A program made the position numbers and the translations under genes. A model generated the notes under the pieces. That model made no database searches. It had not been told where the DNA came from and worked only from the letters and a program-made list of their open reading frames with translations. A stretch of 64,000 bases of DNA from Chaetoceros tenuissimus (Eukaryota; Bacillariophyta; Thalassiosirophyceae; Chaetocerotales; Chaetocerotaceae), in contig BLLK01000047.1 of assembly GCA_021927905.1 (NCBI GenBank), forward strand, positions 2,604,001-2,668,000, read 5' to 3'. How positions within the stretch are numbered: the stretch's first letter is position 1; the number at the start of each line of letters is the position of its first letter. This document shows positions 54,044-64,000 of this stretch, in pieces.

Positions 54044-55544
54044 ATGAGTGTTGGTGGTGCTGGCAAATGTTTGATCATTATACTACCATTGCTATGTGTC
54101 ATTTTCAACATTGCACTTTTCCAGAGTGAGGTGACTGATCATCTATATTCCTCTGAGGTTCTGACAGGAAATGAGATAATACAAGATGATATAGAAATAT
54201 CTGTAGATGATCCTCAATCGAGCTTCAATAGCAAGCAACAACAGCAAAATGAAAATACAAAAGAAGAACAAAAGTCGATAGAGAAGCACGAAATCAATGA
54301 CGAGCAAAACTTGGTTGATCCAAATATTGGAAAGAATGACAGAAAATCAGAGATATCGATAATAAAGCATCTCAATAATAGCGATGTTTTCAAAGCGATG
54401 GCAAATGTCACTGCAGCCAGTGTACGACATGGTTTCTGGGCTGGATTCTGTGTAAGTATTTCATTTAAAATGTACCAAACATGGAAAAGATCACTGGCTT
54501 GTACTCATGAAACACTATATATATTCTCCAATTTGATAGAATCAATACATGATGTTTGTAGGTATAATTATTCTTGCAAAGAAGGAAAACTATGGGCAGA
54601 TATTGGTTGAAAGTTTAAGATGGAAAGATACGTATGGAACTAATCTCATGATTCGCCATAGTTTGTTGTTTGATGTCGCTCATTGGAATTCATTTTATCC
54701 CATGTTACCAAAACTTGTAAATCATGACGAAAACCTTTTGCCGGATGTTCAGGTAGTTCCAAGTAAAAAAGGTGTTGCTGTCTCACCAGCAATAAATTGG
54801 ATTGTAGATGCTGGCAATGCGACTAAACCTCATTATCTTGGATGGAAGCAGACTGCTGGTATTCACGCATACCTCCAATACAATGGTAAAATTTCTAGAA
54901 ATGTGATCAAAAGAGAGCAATTCGAAATAGAATTGATGAAGGATGCATTTCGGCCACACCCTGCAATCCAAGCAATAATTGATGATTTCCTAGGGGTTAG
55001 TGGTGACGCGTATTTTGTGCTTCATGCTAGGGTTGAACCTGATATGCAAAAGCACGGTTCATGCTCGGAATTAAAGGTTACATCTCTCAAAGCAATTATC
55101 AGTCATATTGAAGAGAAGATCAAAGACCCTCCAGTATCGAAAATGATCATTATGCTCAACAGAGAACTTCTTGAGAAAGAAGTGCATAATACAAAAGATC
55201 CACCAAATACTCTGGCTATAGAAAACCTAGATGTACTAAATCATATTACAACACATGGTATGTGGAATGGAAGAGTAAAGGTCGTTGAAGCTGGTTCAAA
55301 GCTAGCTATAGAGTCAAAGCATGAGATTTACTCTCTTTACTCAACAATAGTCGGTGGAATCATTAACTTCTTCATTGCTGCAAACTCGAAGGTTTTCATA
55401 GGCACTCAGGTTTCTTCTTATTCCATGGCCATTATAAAAACAAGATTTTATCGCAAGGCACTGGAAAATTACTACTATACTCCAAGTGGGCTAGAGCTAG
55501 CAACAAGTCCAAACATGACCGATGCCCCCAAGTTTTTCTGCTGA
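54044..55544 (+). CDS. O-fucosyltransferase-like type II membrane protein
   Basis: Two exons (54044-54451, 54585-55544) give 455 aa. The acceptor at 54584 was chosen because it joins RHGFWAGFC to ENYGQILVESLRWKD, in frame and matching the family opening; an acceptor 3 bp upstream would add one Lys. One anchor (LIIILPLLCVIFNIALF) and a Gln/Lys/Glu-rich stem precede the catalytic region. It continues with RHSLLFDVAHWNSFYP, DAYFVLHARVEPDMQKHGSC (the H-x-R-x-E-x-D-M block of O-FucT-like GTs) and FFIAANSKVFIGTQVSSYS, which matches their nucleotide-sugar-binding C-terminal motif. Golgi location is likely; acceptor unknown. Confidence 0.78.
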
Positions 55545-55727
55545 ATTACCAAATTCTCGTCGGTACCGATGAGCATAGACCAGCATTTACAAACTTTTTT
55601 AAAATAAGGCTCAAATATACTGAATATTTCTAGAGTGGAAGTAACGTCCTGGGAATTCAGAGATCACATATAAGTATTATATATACTTAGGTTAGGGTGG
55701 TAATCCTCTAATGATCACAGAGTTATT

Positions 55728-58315
55728 TTACTTCGACAAGAACTGCTCTGGAAAGAATGATTTTTTGGCGAGATTACGAGTACTAAAGTACCTTGTCACT
55801 GCGGTCCTCAGACAATGGACAGAATATGTGAACACCAATGCATATAGTTGAGAATGTCTAAAGATTGTGCATGCCAAAACTAGAGTGATAAAATCATGAA
55901 TGATCAATTCCAATTCGATTCCCAGGAGAAGAGATTTAGTGAAGCTGTTGTCAATCCCAAAGCTATCTTCGTCTAGGGGGATAAAAACATTTGAGGAATG
56001 CTTTCCTCTTGCCTCGAAAGGGACTGTTCGAAGAACTTTCTCAACTCGACTCGTTTGCCGTACATGATACTGGAATCCTTTGGATGATGAGTCCAGGGTT
56101 TGTTTGAGAAATGATTGCAAAAACTCTTCCAAATCTTGCAAGTTATTTCCCTCATAGAGCTTATTGAATGAAATGTGTTAGTAATTGAAATACAGCATAG
56201 AAATCAGGGGAAGGACCTACTTACTTGATTGAAAGTGTTGACAAAGTCTTGCGACAAGTGGACCTCGAATACTTGGCATCCACTTGGAGCTCCTTCTAAA
56301 ACTAACGAATTCTTTCTGAAAGAGAAATCTTCCAAGTTTTCTAAGGAGTTTGGAGAGCGAGTATAAAGTAGATATCCATTGAACTGATCTGTCAAAATGA
56401 TTGTGGAAATGTTTGCCAGGGTACTCAAGTCAATGTAACGTTGAACGAATGGTTCTCTCATGAAGCGCTCGGTGATAAGAAAGTTCCAAGCGTATTGTAA
56501 GAAATGAGATAGGGCAAAGTAGAAGAAAGATGAAGCGAAAAGCTCCACAACGTTTTCCCGTTTATGGGAAAATAAGAAGGGAGATATCATGAGCAGAGTA
56601 ATTTCTAATTTTGTCTTTCGGTACAAGCTGAGACGTTTAAACTCGTTTGCAATCATGATTTTCCTCCAGCAGGATGAACTAGATTCCTTGATTGAGTCCC
56701 AATCAAGAAACAAAACTTTTACGTTGCACTGTCGGTAAATAGAATAGGAGATGGAAAATGTATACATTCTTTCAAGTTATGTGAATGTGGTCAGTAAATT
56801 CTGAAAAGGAGACGAAAGAGTAATGTTAGGTACTTACAAAAAGACAGAGTACAGACCGTACTCAAAAATTTGCTGTTCCTCTCTAGATGATGGTAGTATC
56901 AGGAATACGTCACTTTGAATTGTATAGAACGCGTAGTAAATGGAAGACGATATCACCAAGAAAGATAGCAAAGTTAGTGCTATTGTTCTCATTCCAATTG
57001 CTATCAAAACTATAGCATATGAAAAGGGAAGTGACCCATTCTGCTCAAAAGAAACTGAGTCCTGTTTCCTATTCCTTGCATCATATTGGTAAGCAAAGAA
57101 TGCCCACAAAAAAATAGCTAGGATGGCTAGGAAAGCAAATGAAATTTTTGAGTAGTTCCAAAATTTTGTTGTAATCATACTAAAAGCAACCCGAAATGTA
57201 GTAGTGATGTTACTGTCGTTATTGTCTTGCACCTTGTATTCTACATATTCAATCATTAGAACCGGTACATAAATCATGGATGGACTACCTTCTTTCAATA
57301 CAAAGTGCAAAGTAATGTCGCTTGTAACACGCATGATCTCTAGTTGACTCGAAGTTCTGCCTGACTGTAGTTGAGATATACATGTTATGTCAACGATAGA
57401 AAGATTTCATTAGTACATGGTGATACGACGGAAGCAAATCAAGTGCTACTGTGCCTACTGAATAAAATAAAAATGACGGTGATTTGGGTCTCCTCCTCCT
57501 TTTCTCTTGACTCAAATACTTACCACAGTATCCACTACTATGAATCTTCTTACAAATCTTTCTTCATTGATTTGGATGGGAACCGGTATTAGACAATCGA
57601 ATCCATCTTGTCCGCATGATCTTGATGTATCAACAAGAAATAGTTCCCAGAAGAAAGTTTCGTACTCCATCAAATCTGACATAAAACACTTTGCTACAAC
57701 TTTGCTAGGTCGCCCAAATTTGATTTGTATTCCAGTTTCCAAAAGGGAATTTTCGTCTAAGCAAGGGAGTAATTGATTTGATAACTTCTCTAAACCTACA
57801 AATTCTCCTGTTATTCTATATCGTGCAAGTCGAAATTCCATGCCTTCTTCTTCAAACTTCATTTTGAAACCAACGCCTTCTTGATATGGAATTTCCTCAT
57901 TTCTTTGAGTGTACACCAATTGTTTCATTGGATCACTTCTATTTCTTTGAATAGACTGTAGTAATTTGCACGGAGCTGCAGCTTCATCAAATGAGTGCAT
58001 GATACAAAGGTTCATCAGGGAGCTGCAGCTGTCTATATCTTTTCTAGATTGTTTTCTGGAAAACTCGCATCTCGATGCGGATGTCATGAATAAGTGAGAT
58101 GCAAAAAGAGAATCCAATTCTAAGCTTGTCATACCGTCTCCATTATATGAAATAATTCTGTCAAATTGAATCAGGGAATATCCCGAGGTTATAGATGGCA
58201 TTTGGTCTTTGTGAATACAACTTTGCTCCCCGACGCTTTCTTCTCCAACTAAAAAGTGATCATCATGACACTTGCAGTTGCCTTTGTCATCAAAGTCCAT
58301 CTGGTCTGGACAAGA
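55728..58315 (-). CDS. TMEM67: Meckelin (TMEM67), residues after the insertion
   Basis: Four exons (57524-58315, 56838-57364, 56225-56768, 55728-56159) encode about 764 residues with consistent phases and GTAAGT donors. Meckelin features in order: the rest of the Cys-rich region (SCPDQMDFDDKGNCKCHDDH), the Cys-bearing beta domain (SLMNLCIMHSFDEAAAPC), RRFIVVDTVSGRTSSQ matching human R-R-I-F-L-V-D-A-V-S-G, then membrane helices. KVLFLDWDSIK matches the human F-F-I-D-W-E stretch, and the end RYFSTRNLAKKSFFPEQFL matches the human C-terminus. Meckelin is a ciliary transition-zone membrane protein. This part begins directly at a 4.2-kb insertion and lacks its own signal peptide. A nearby upstream in-frame start exists only within inserted sequence, so the gene is probably broken here or this is one haplotype. 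Confidence 0.85.
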
Positions 58316-58652
58316 AGCATGCTTCCGATCCAATATATTCGAGATTTGTCGAAAGCTTAATAAAAACAAATTCTTTGCACTCCATGAAAGACATTGGGAA
58401 GATTCTTCGAACAGAGTCAGCCATAATAACTTCCTTGACTCTTTTACAACCTTCGAAAGTATGAAAAGGAATCACTTCTACTCCTGGTAATACGATGATA
58501 ACTTCCCAAGACTCTCTCTCTTCTTTGTTATAGATAGGCCATACATCAAGAGGCATATAAAGTATCTCTCCGTTGTAAAAGAGAGTTTTCTTGCCTCTGT
58601 ACATTCTTACTCCGGGAGTGAAACATTGCAATTCTTCTTGTGGGACTATCAT
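58316..58652 (-). pseudogene. BspA-like leucine-rich-repeat gene, 3'-truncated
   Basis: The frame starts at the ATG 58652 (MIVPQEELQCF) and reads through YRGKKTLFYNGEILY, ERESWEVIIVLPGVEVIP, CKRVKEVIMADSVRRIF and EFVFIKLSTNLEYIGSEAC. The I-P-x-x-x-F, V-x-I/M-x-D-S-V and L-x-Y-I-G spacing is that of LRR_5/BspA surface-type repeats, a family expanded in Chaetoceros (recalled, not searched). Normal members run on for several more repeats. Here the sequence stops being LRR-like at 58316, where meckelin sequence begins, so the gene has lost its 3' part at the insertion border. Confidence 0.75.
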
Positions 58653-59639
58653 CTCATGAAGACTGTACTACTCGGCTGATGAAAGTGGAAATACAATGGT
58701 TGGACTTTGAATTTAATTTTTTATCATGATGGATGATGAAGCAGACGAGCCTGAAATTCTAGTCGTTGGATGTGTCGTATTTATGTAATGCAAACTAGCT
58801 ACTTATTGCTAATAGCTTGCTACCTAAACTAGCGTCCTCTTCTCTCTTCTCTTCTCTTTTTTTCTCCTCCAAAATAAGATCTGGCTTGCTCCAAAAGAAA
58901 CAATTTTTCACAACACAATAACACAACACCTCCTCCAGCTACTAGTTTACTACTATCTGTACATGCAATCTAGCAAGCTACGAGTAGAGATAGAACTGGT
59001 GATTTGTAAAGTGTCTTTTGGGAAGAGAACCGGTGTTATATTAAAAGCAAACATGAAATCGGGTTGGTTGGACCCTCGCAGTTCCTCAAACAGTGTTGCC
59101 CACCTTCTTTGAGTGGATCTTGAGTAGAACCACAACGATGTAAATGTCGCTCTTCTTCATCTTCCATTGGCTTCACTTTTAGTTTGGAAATTCAAGATAT
59201 CATTGTCTATCATGATCTGTTACGAGCGAAGAGGAAAAAGCGATATTTCGATCGCATCATATCATTAGAAGTAGTTGTCAACAGCATCATCATCATCGTA
59301 CATAAGTTGATCGACTAGCTAGATATTGCCGATAGCTAGCTATTGTAAAGATGAGACTAAAACAATTTGAAATTCGAAATTGCTCGACAAAGAATACTTC
59401 TCCGCAACACTCCTCATTTTCAAAGATCATTGCCTTTCTCTCTGAGAAATAGAACTCTATCTATAAAGCAATTTGATTGTACACCGCTGTCAACTCTCTG
59501 TTTACTGCAGTGACGTTTTAGAGAAGGAAGTTTGAAATCAGAGTAAGTCAATTGTTTAGTATCAATCGATTCGATTGAATCTATTCTCATCAGCATTTCT
59601 TCCTTTTCAAAGACAAAGCTATTGACATAGAAAGCTACA
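58653..59639. other. Divergent intergenic region inside the insertion
   Basis: 987 bp between the LRR fragment and the 864-aa gene. Features are a pyrimidine-rich tract (TCTCTTCTCTTCTCTTTTTTT, about 58845-58865) and repeated CTAGCTAG-type palindromes (about 59310-59345). A 60-codon minus-strand frame at 58953-59135 is not convincing. Probably holds two promoters. Confidence 0.4.
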
Positions 59640-62372
59640 ATGAATCGCAACTCGCAAAGCAACAACAGACAGGATGAAATTCTTTTCAATCTTCCAAGTA
59701 ATACAGATCCTTTCATGTTGAAAGATCTCTCGACTATGAACGAGTTTCAACAGGTACTTAGTCAAATCAAAAAAGAGGGTGGTAATACAAGAGATGCTCT
59801 TCATGGTAAGCCATATGATGTTTTTGTCAAATCTCTTCATACACTATTTCTTTCTAAACAACCTTTTAGCAATGTTTTATCCTGATTATAGAGGAATGCA
59901 TCCAAGATTTGCTCTTGAGATAGCAATCAAGGAATTGAAGGAGTTTTTGTTGCGCTTTCGTAGCAGGAGAAGTCATGGGGGAGATGATGACTTTATCGAG
60001 TCGGGGGAATGTCCTGAAACGGATGGAGTCGCTCTTGAAAATGCAGATAATGCCACTCTTCTACGGGAAATTCTAAGAAAAGATGATTCATTGCAAGCTT
60101 GTCACAAAGAGATTGCAACTTTACATCAACAGTCCAAAGAAGCACAAAAAGAGCGTGCTGTGGAAAAGAAACTACTAGCTGAAGCAAATCAGAAGGCGGA
60201 AGCTTGTCACAAAGAGATTGCAACTTTACGTCAACAGTCCAAAGAAGCACAAGAAGAGCGTGCTGTGGAAAAGAAACTACTAGCTGAAGCAAATCAGAAG
60301 GCGAAAGCTATACAAAAGATATTGAATAAAGTTAGTGATGCAAAAGGCAAACTCAAAGTTGAGTGCAATAATCTCCAAGTCGAAATCACAACTCTCAAGG
60401 AGAGACTGTCAAAACAGTCAAATTGTACAGACGTGGATGCTCGCCCAGTAGTGAGTATGACTATGTTTCACTGATATCATTTCCTTGCATGATCTCAATC
60501 ATCTCTTTATTACTTTTACATTAGTCCCCTACGCCACCGACATTGACTCAAAATGCTTCAAGTCCAACTCAAGATAAAAGCTCTAAAAAGGAACAATTGC
60601 TTGATCATCTTGACTACCAACTTGAAGAATTCGAGGATTCTCCAAGTTGCAAATATATGGATTGGAATGGTTACACAGAGGCTAAGAGAGCCGATTTACC
60701 ACAAGTGTCTATAAAGACGACAGATGGGCAAACTGTGAAGACGTACGAACCTATTCAAAAGTCTTTATTTGAAGAGGATGGAATAACTCCAAAAGGTGCT
60801 TCTGAGCTCCATCTCACAGTTCAGGGAATTGCAAAGCTGACTTATATTTTTTTAAAGTTTGGGAATACAGTAAGATGCCTCAAAGGAAAGCTTGGAAAAG
60901 TGGCTATGGTTCTTTCTGAAGGTAATTTCGACACTCCTGAGGGTACCATTACTGAAATATGTCAAGAAGACTGTCATGAAGACATTGAAGAGGTCCTTGA
61001 AATCGCTAAAGGAGCAGTGGGTCATTTAACTCTTGAACGTTTTGAATATGAACTTGGACGTGATTTTCTGACCAATGAAACAAAGGTGCAACAGCTTTAT
61101 AGTCAGTTGACTCCTGAGGAAAAGGCTGATCCTGATGTTGCAAGTCGCTACGAAAAGTACAATACTCGGGCTGCTGAAATGAAGTCAATTAGTGAGTACT
61201 TCCGTGATAACATTTACAAGCCAATGTTTGAACGATTGAAGGAAGAAGAAGTCATTTTTGATTATTTGCATGTTTATTCCACTGATGATGCGGATCGTGT
61301 TGGAATTGAGAGTGGAAGTAACGCCAAAATGCTTCAAGAAGTTGTTGGTCATCCTCTGTCGGTTGTCAGGACAAAACATTTGACACATGGATTGCTAAGT
61401 AAAACACTTGACGATGCATCACTGAATGAATTGTTGGCATCCATCAGAGCTAAAGTTCATTTCATTGCAAAGGCAGTTCTTGAGGATTATTCAGAAGAAG
61501 TCATTGAAGAGTGTTTTCGTATGGGATCACCACACACTCTGGATGTGCAGCTATCACACAACTACGGTGTTCGACGCAAATCACGTTCCGGGAAGTATAA
61601 TTTGATCATTGAACGACGCAGAACGAGGACATTGGCGAAGAAAGCCAAGAAATTGAATATGTCTTTGAAAGAGTTGCGAAAGCAAATTGCCAAAAAGATT
61701 CAAGATGCTAGGAAAGAAACTGCTCAAGGTTTGGGTATATCTATCGAAGAGTTCAACAAGCAAACTACCAAAAAAGGTCTAGAATGTTTCGAGGCACATA
61801 GAGCAACGGTGATGGCTAATATCGATGCTGAACCCCTCTATCTTTGTAACGCCGATGGCGTAGTTCATACAAAGACATTTGCAGAGGTTTGTGTGATGAT
61901 TGAAAAGAAAGACCCTAAGTTCATGGACGAGAAAGGGGTAGTTATCAAAAATGTTGTCAGAGAAAGAGTTCTAAAGTACAGACTCCCCTCCAAATCCAAA
62001 ATCATACCATTGTATAAAGGTGGTCCTGTAGTTGCAACCAGTCATGAGTTGTGTTGGGAGAAATATGAGAAAGTATTTGTTGATGTCGACTCGCGAGTTG
62101 CTAAAACTGATGCCCAACCACTCTCTTATTGTTACGATAATGGCGTAGTTCATACTACATCACATGCAGAGTTCTGTGTATTGATTGCGAAGAACCACGG
62201 CGATGAATTCATGGACGAGAAAGGGGAAGTTGACAAGAAATGGGTCAGAGATAGAGTTCAACAAACAAAAGGACCAACCAAATTCAAGCGGGTATGCAAT
62301 AAAGGTCCTGTAGTTGCAACCGATGACGATATTTGTTCAAAGAAACATCAATATGTTTGCAGAGAGAAGTAA
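59640..62372 (+). CDS. Unknown 864-aa protein with coiled coil and duplicated C-terminal module
   Basis: Three exons (59640-59805, 59870-60450, 60525-62372); donors are GTAAGC and GTGAGT, phases agree. The N-terminus includes MFYPDYRGMHPRFALEIAIK, formed at the splice. A coiled coil (about 135-230) contains a 35-residue unit, HKEIATLRQQSKEAQEERAV onwards, repeated twice at DNA level (105 bp each). A Pro/Ser linker follows, then a helical region of about 300 residues with a basic stretch (RRTRTLAKKAKKLNMSLKEL). The last 190 residues are two copies of a module of about 90 residues: DGVVHTKTFAEVCVMI...FMDEKGVV...VRERV...KGGPVVAT and NGVVHTTSHAEFCVLI...FMDEKGEV...VRDRV...KGPVVAT. I recognise no family. 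It is intact and sits wholly inside the insertion. Confidence 0.75.
60096..60305. repeat. 105-bp in-frame tandem duplication
   Basis: The unit starting AGCTTGTCACAAAGAGATTG occurs at 60096-60200 and 60201-60305 with only a few substitutions, and duplicates 35 residues of coiled coil in the 864-aa protein. High identity points to a recent duplication. Confidence 0.85.
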
Positions 62373-62522
62373 GCTGAAGAAAAGTTGAGTAATTTTTGGT
62401 AATTTATTGTCCAAATCTAATACATCAGTTTGTAGTTTACACAAATCATGACAGTTGCGAAACTTTGAAGCAAGCAAAGGATGAACTCGTATATTGAAAA
62501 TGACAGCTCTAACTTCTTGTTA

Positions 62523-63065
62523 GTTGCATAGATCGTTATAATTAATAATAATTGATTCAAACTTTATTTCGATCAATTCAAAGCGAGAAGGTTGAAACTC
62601 TTTGCCTGCAGAGAAAACTGACTCCTTTTCATTATCTGGTGTTGGAAGAATAACGATTGATCCATTTTTACAAGGTGTACATTCGTGTCTTGGAGGATTG
62701 TACAGTTCAATAACTCGATAATTCTTGGGACAAACACAAGCTCCAACTTCTATTTCGAATTTGGCCTCGCCACGGCATTCCACACACTGTTCTTGACTTA
62801 TACTCACACCCTTTTGGTCGTCTTGACAACTATAGCACTTTGGATAGTCATCACATCCCTCCAACAATTCTCTGATGGGACAAGTGTCCTGAATTAGAGT
62901 ATTTGGACTGCACGAGCAACCTTCATTTGAAGATTCAACGAAAGCTCCTGTACATTTTTGGCAAGTAGAAGAATCATGATTGAAGAAGAATCCTCTATTA
63001 CAAATTGGGGCAGAATCTACACTTGCAATTGTGAAGAGAAAGTACAGGAGTTGAAACCAAAACAT
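62523..63065 (-). CDS. TMEM67: Meckelin (TMEM67), N-terminal part before the insertion
   Basis: 181 codons from the ATG at 63065. A signal peptide (LLYFLFTIASVDSAPIC) is followed by the cysteine-rich extracellular region: CNRGFFFNHDSSTCQKC, EGCSCSPNTL, CYSCQDDQKG, VECRGEAKFEIEVGACVCP and ECTPCKNGSIVI. The rhythm of C-x-x-C and C-x-C pairs matches the meckelin N-terminus. The reading frame ends in a stop codon (62520-62522) lying at the insertion border. Without the insertion it continues in frame into the part at 58315. It is divergent from the next gene across 265 bp. Confidence 0.82.
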
Positions 63066-63330
63066 TCTTGATTCGAATTGATATGTACAGTCAAGCGATA
63101 TGAAGTCTTTATTTTTTCATTCTCAGTCCCACATACCATATTTTTATTTGATTTTTCAAATCTCGGATGCTTCCCATTCAACCTTGATGCTTTTCACAGA
63201 TGCACAAACGACAAGAAAGACTGGTGATATTGAGCAGAACCAAGTATTTTGTTACCATGTAGTGCTCTGTAATTTCTCAATTTTTAAAAACACACTAAAA
63301 GAAATAAAACCCAAACAAGTTTTCCACAAC

Positions 63331-64000
63331 ATGTATGACCCTTCTCATCCTGATGCTGATTGGAGTGGATTTGTGCCAAACAAAACATCAAGAAAACACA
63401 TTCCAACTCAGCCAAATGCTTTGGGTCCTCAAAGCAATGGCTTTTGTCCGACAGCACAGGCTCAAACTCAAGAGTGGTCTAAACCAGCTCGAAAAATTGT
63501 TCATCATAGAGAGTCAGGTGCCGAAACTACGATGAAAGAAGATGAAGATCATAGGTCTCAAACATTTTCGTTGACTGCTGGACTAATCCCAGAGGACGAT
63601 CGCGAAAAGTACAAATCCAAAAATTGGGAGACGGAAGCACAAAGTGCTTCGAAACGAAAGCAAACAGAATTGGATCAACGCTCTGTAAAAGGAAGATGCA
63701 TGTACATTCGCGGCAAAAAACCAAAAGAAGAAGGCAATAATGAAATTGTAGAAAAGAGAATTAGTGAATTTGAGAACCCCAAGCCATCGTCTCCAAATGA
63801 TTTCATAGGATTCCGCTCAAGCAATTTGGATGTAAAGTGTTCAGCGGACCAACCCCTCTTGGAACAAATTGCAAGAGACATGGCAACTTTTAAACCCAAA
63901 TCAAAATCATCATTTGATCCTTATGAAGCTGTTAGTGGTGAAAGAAGAAAAGATTTGGTGTATGAAAACTTTACAACCAAAATCCCAGGTTACACATGGC
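63331..64000 (+). CDS. Unknown protein, 5' part (runs off the right edge)
   Basis: The frame is open from the ATG at 63331 to the last base, 223 codons. It starts MYDPSHPDADWSGFVPN and includes QTFSLTAGLIPEDDREKY, ISEFENPKPSSPNDFIGFR, DQPLLEQIARDMATFKP and, at the edge, TTKIPGYTW. The hydrophilic, motif-studded sequence with a P-G-Y-T-like element recalls flagellar microtubule-associated proteins. That resemblance is weak and its position beside meckelin may bias me. No signal peptide. Confidence 0.7.
   Translation, partial: MYDPSHPDADWSGFVPNKTSRKHIPTQPNALGPQSNGFCPTAQAQTQEWSKPARKIVHHRESGAETTMKEDEDHRSQTFSLTAGLIPEDDREKYKSKNWETEAQSASKRKQTELDQRSVKGRCMYIRGKKPKEEGNNEIVEKRISEFENPKPSSPNDFIGFRSSNLDVKCSADQPLLEQIARDMATFKPKSKSSFDPYEAVSGERRKDLVYENFTTKIPGYTW

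Larger units (their letters stand above)
58316..62522. other. About 4.2-kb insertion splitting the meckelin coding sequence
   Basis: Removing 58316-62522 joins meckelin codon 181 (ending TGCAAC) to TCTTGTCCA in frame and rebuilds a C-x-x-C pair (LCNSCPDQ), as in human meckelin. No splice donor exists at the left side of the break (AAC then TAACAAG), so it is not an ordinary intron. The inserted block carries a 3'-truncated LRR gene (-) at one end and a complete three-exon gene (+). No target-site duplication is visible. The 8-mer ACAAGAAG at 58310-58317 recurs inverted as CTTCTTGT at 62513-62520, at the other end. Confidence 0.7.

Noticed and set aside
60096-60305. 105-bp tandem as a minisatellite unrelated to coding
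   Set aside because: The unit is a multiple of three, lies inside an exon and duplicates 35 residues in frame.
58310-62520. ACAAGAAG / CTTCTTGT as terminal inverted repeats of a transposon
   Set aside because: Part of the left copy belongs to the meckelin coding sequence when the gene is rejoined, the repeat is only 8 bp, and no target duplication accompanies it.
62523-63065. Meckelin N-part as a separate small cysteine-rich secreted protein
   Set aside because: It ends on a codon boundary that continues in frame into the C-part and rebuilds a conserved Cys pair, which would be a remarkable coincidence.
1-64000. Retroviral, LTR or Polinton-like remnants
   Set aside because: No reverse transcriptase, integrase, capsid or packaging ATPase motif and no long terminal repeats were seen on either strand.

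Overview
The window looks like nuclear DNA of a diatom, probably a centric one close to Chaetoceros (inference). The AT-rich genes carry short introns of about 65-170 bp with mostly GTAAGT donors. Several presequences combine a signal peptide with an ASAFAP-like plastid cleavage motif (CRTISO, ASADH, rubredoxin, Mpv17-like and others). There is a mitochondrial AcnB-type aconitase and a BspA-like leucine-rich fragment of the kind abundant in Chaetoceros. A meckelin (TMEM67) gene also suggests a lineage that still makes flagellate cells, as centric diatoms do and pennates do not.

Layout. 1-13 kb: 5' end of an unknown gene (-), a PAS/LRR/response-regulator hybrid (+), aconitase B (-), a diatom-type disordered protein (+) and a three-exon tetraspan protein with a long acidic tail (-). 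A 562-bp Mutator-like MITE with a 10-bp target duplication sits against that gene's first ATG. 13-25 kb: HtrL/YibB-like Golgi protein, plastid Mpv17, globin, unknown acidic protein, MRS2-type Mg transporter with an EF-hand tail, LRAT-domain protein, amino-acid transporter, small thylakoid-lumen protein. 25-40 kb: secreted ShK protein, acidic unknown, two plastid proteins, mercuric-reductase-like flavoenzyme, membrane-anchored ROK kinase, coiled-coil protein, SMYD-like SET protein, sulfotransferase/GT31-like fusion. 40-55 kb: carotenoid isomerase with a 27-nt microexon, sulfotransferase, ATE1, nuclear coiled-coil protein, aspartate-semialdehyde dehydrogenase, plastid rubredoxin, atypical E2F with two DNA-binding domains, O-fucosyltransferase-like protein. 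55-64 kb: meckelin, split in its coding sequence by about 4.2 kb that carries a truncated LRR gene and an unrelated intact three-exon gene of 864 aa. The window ends in the 5' part of another gene.

Genes are dense and alternate strands; nothing resembles an operon. Plastid functions (carotenoid isomerisation, aspartate-family amino acids, rubredoxin electron transfer, lumen and envelope proteins) and secretory glycan functions (HtrL-like, two sulfotransferases, GT31-like, O-FucT-like) are over-represented. Exon models were built by eye. In every multi-exon model the exon lengths add up to a multiple of three, which supports them, but none has been tested against transcripts. I saw no virus-like element, rRNA, tRNA or CRISPR array.
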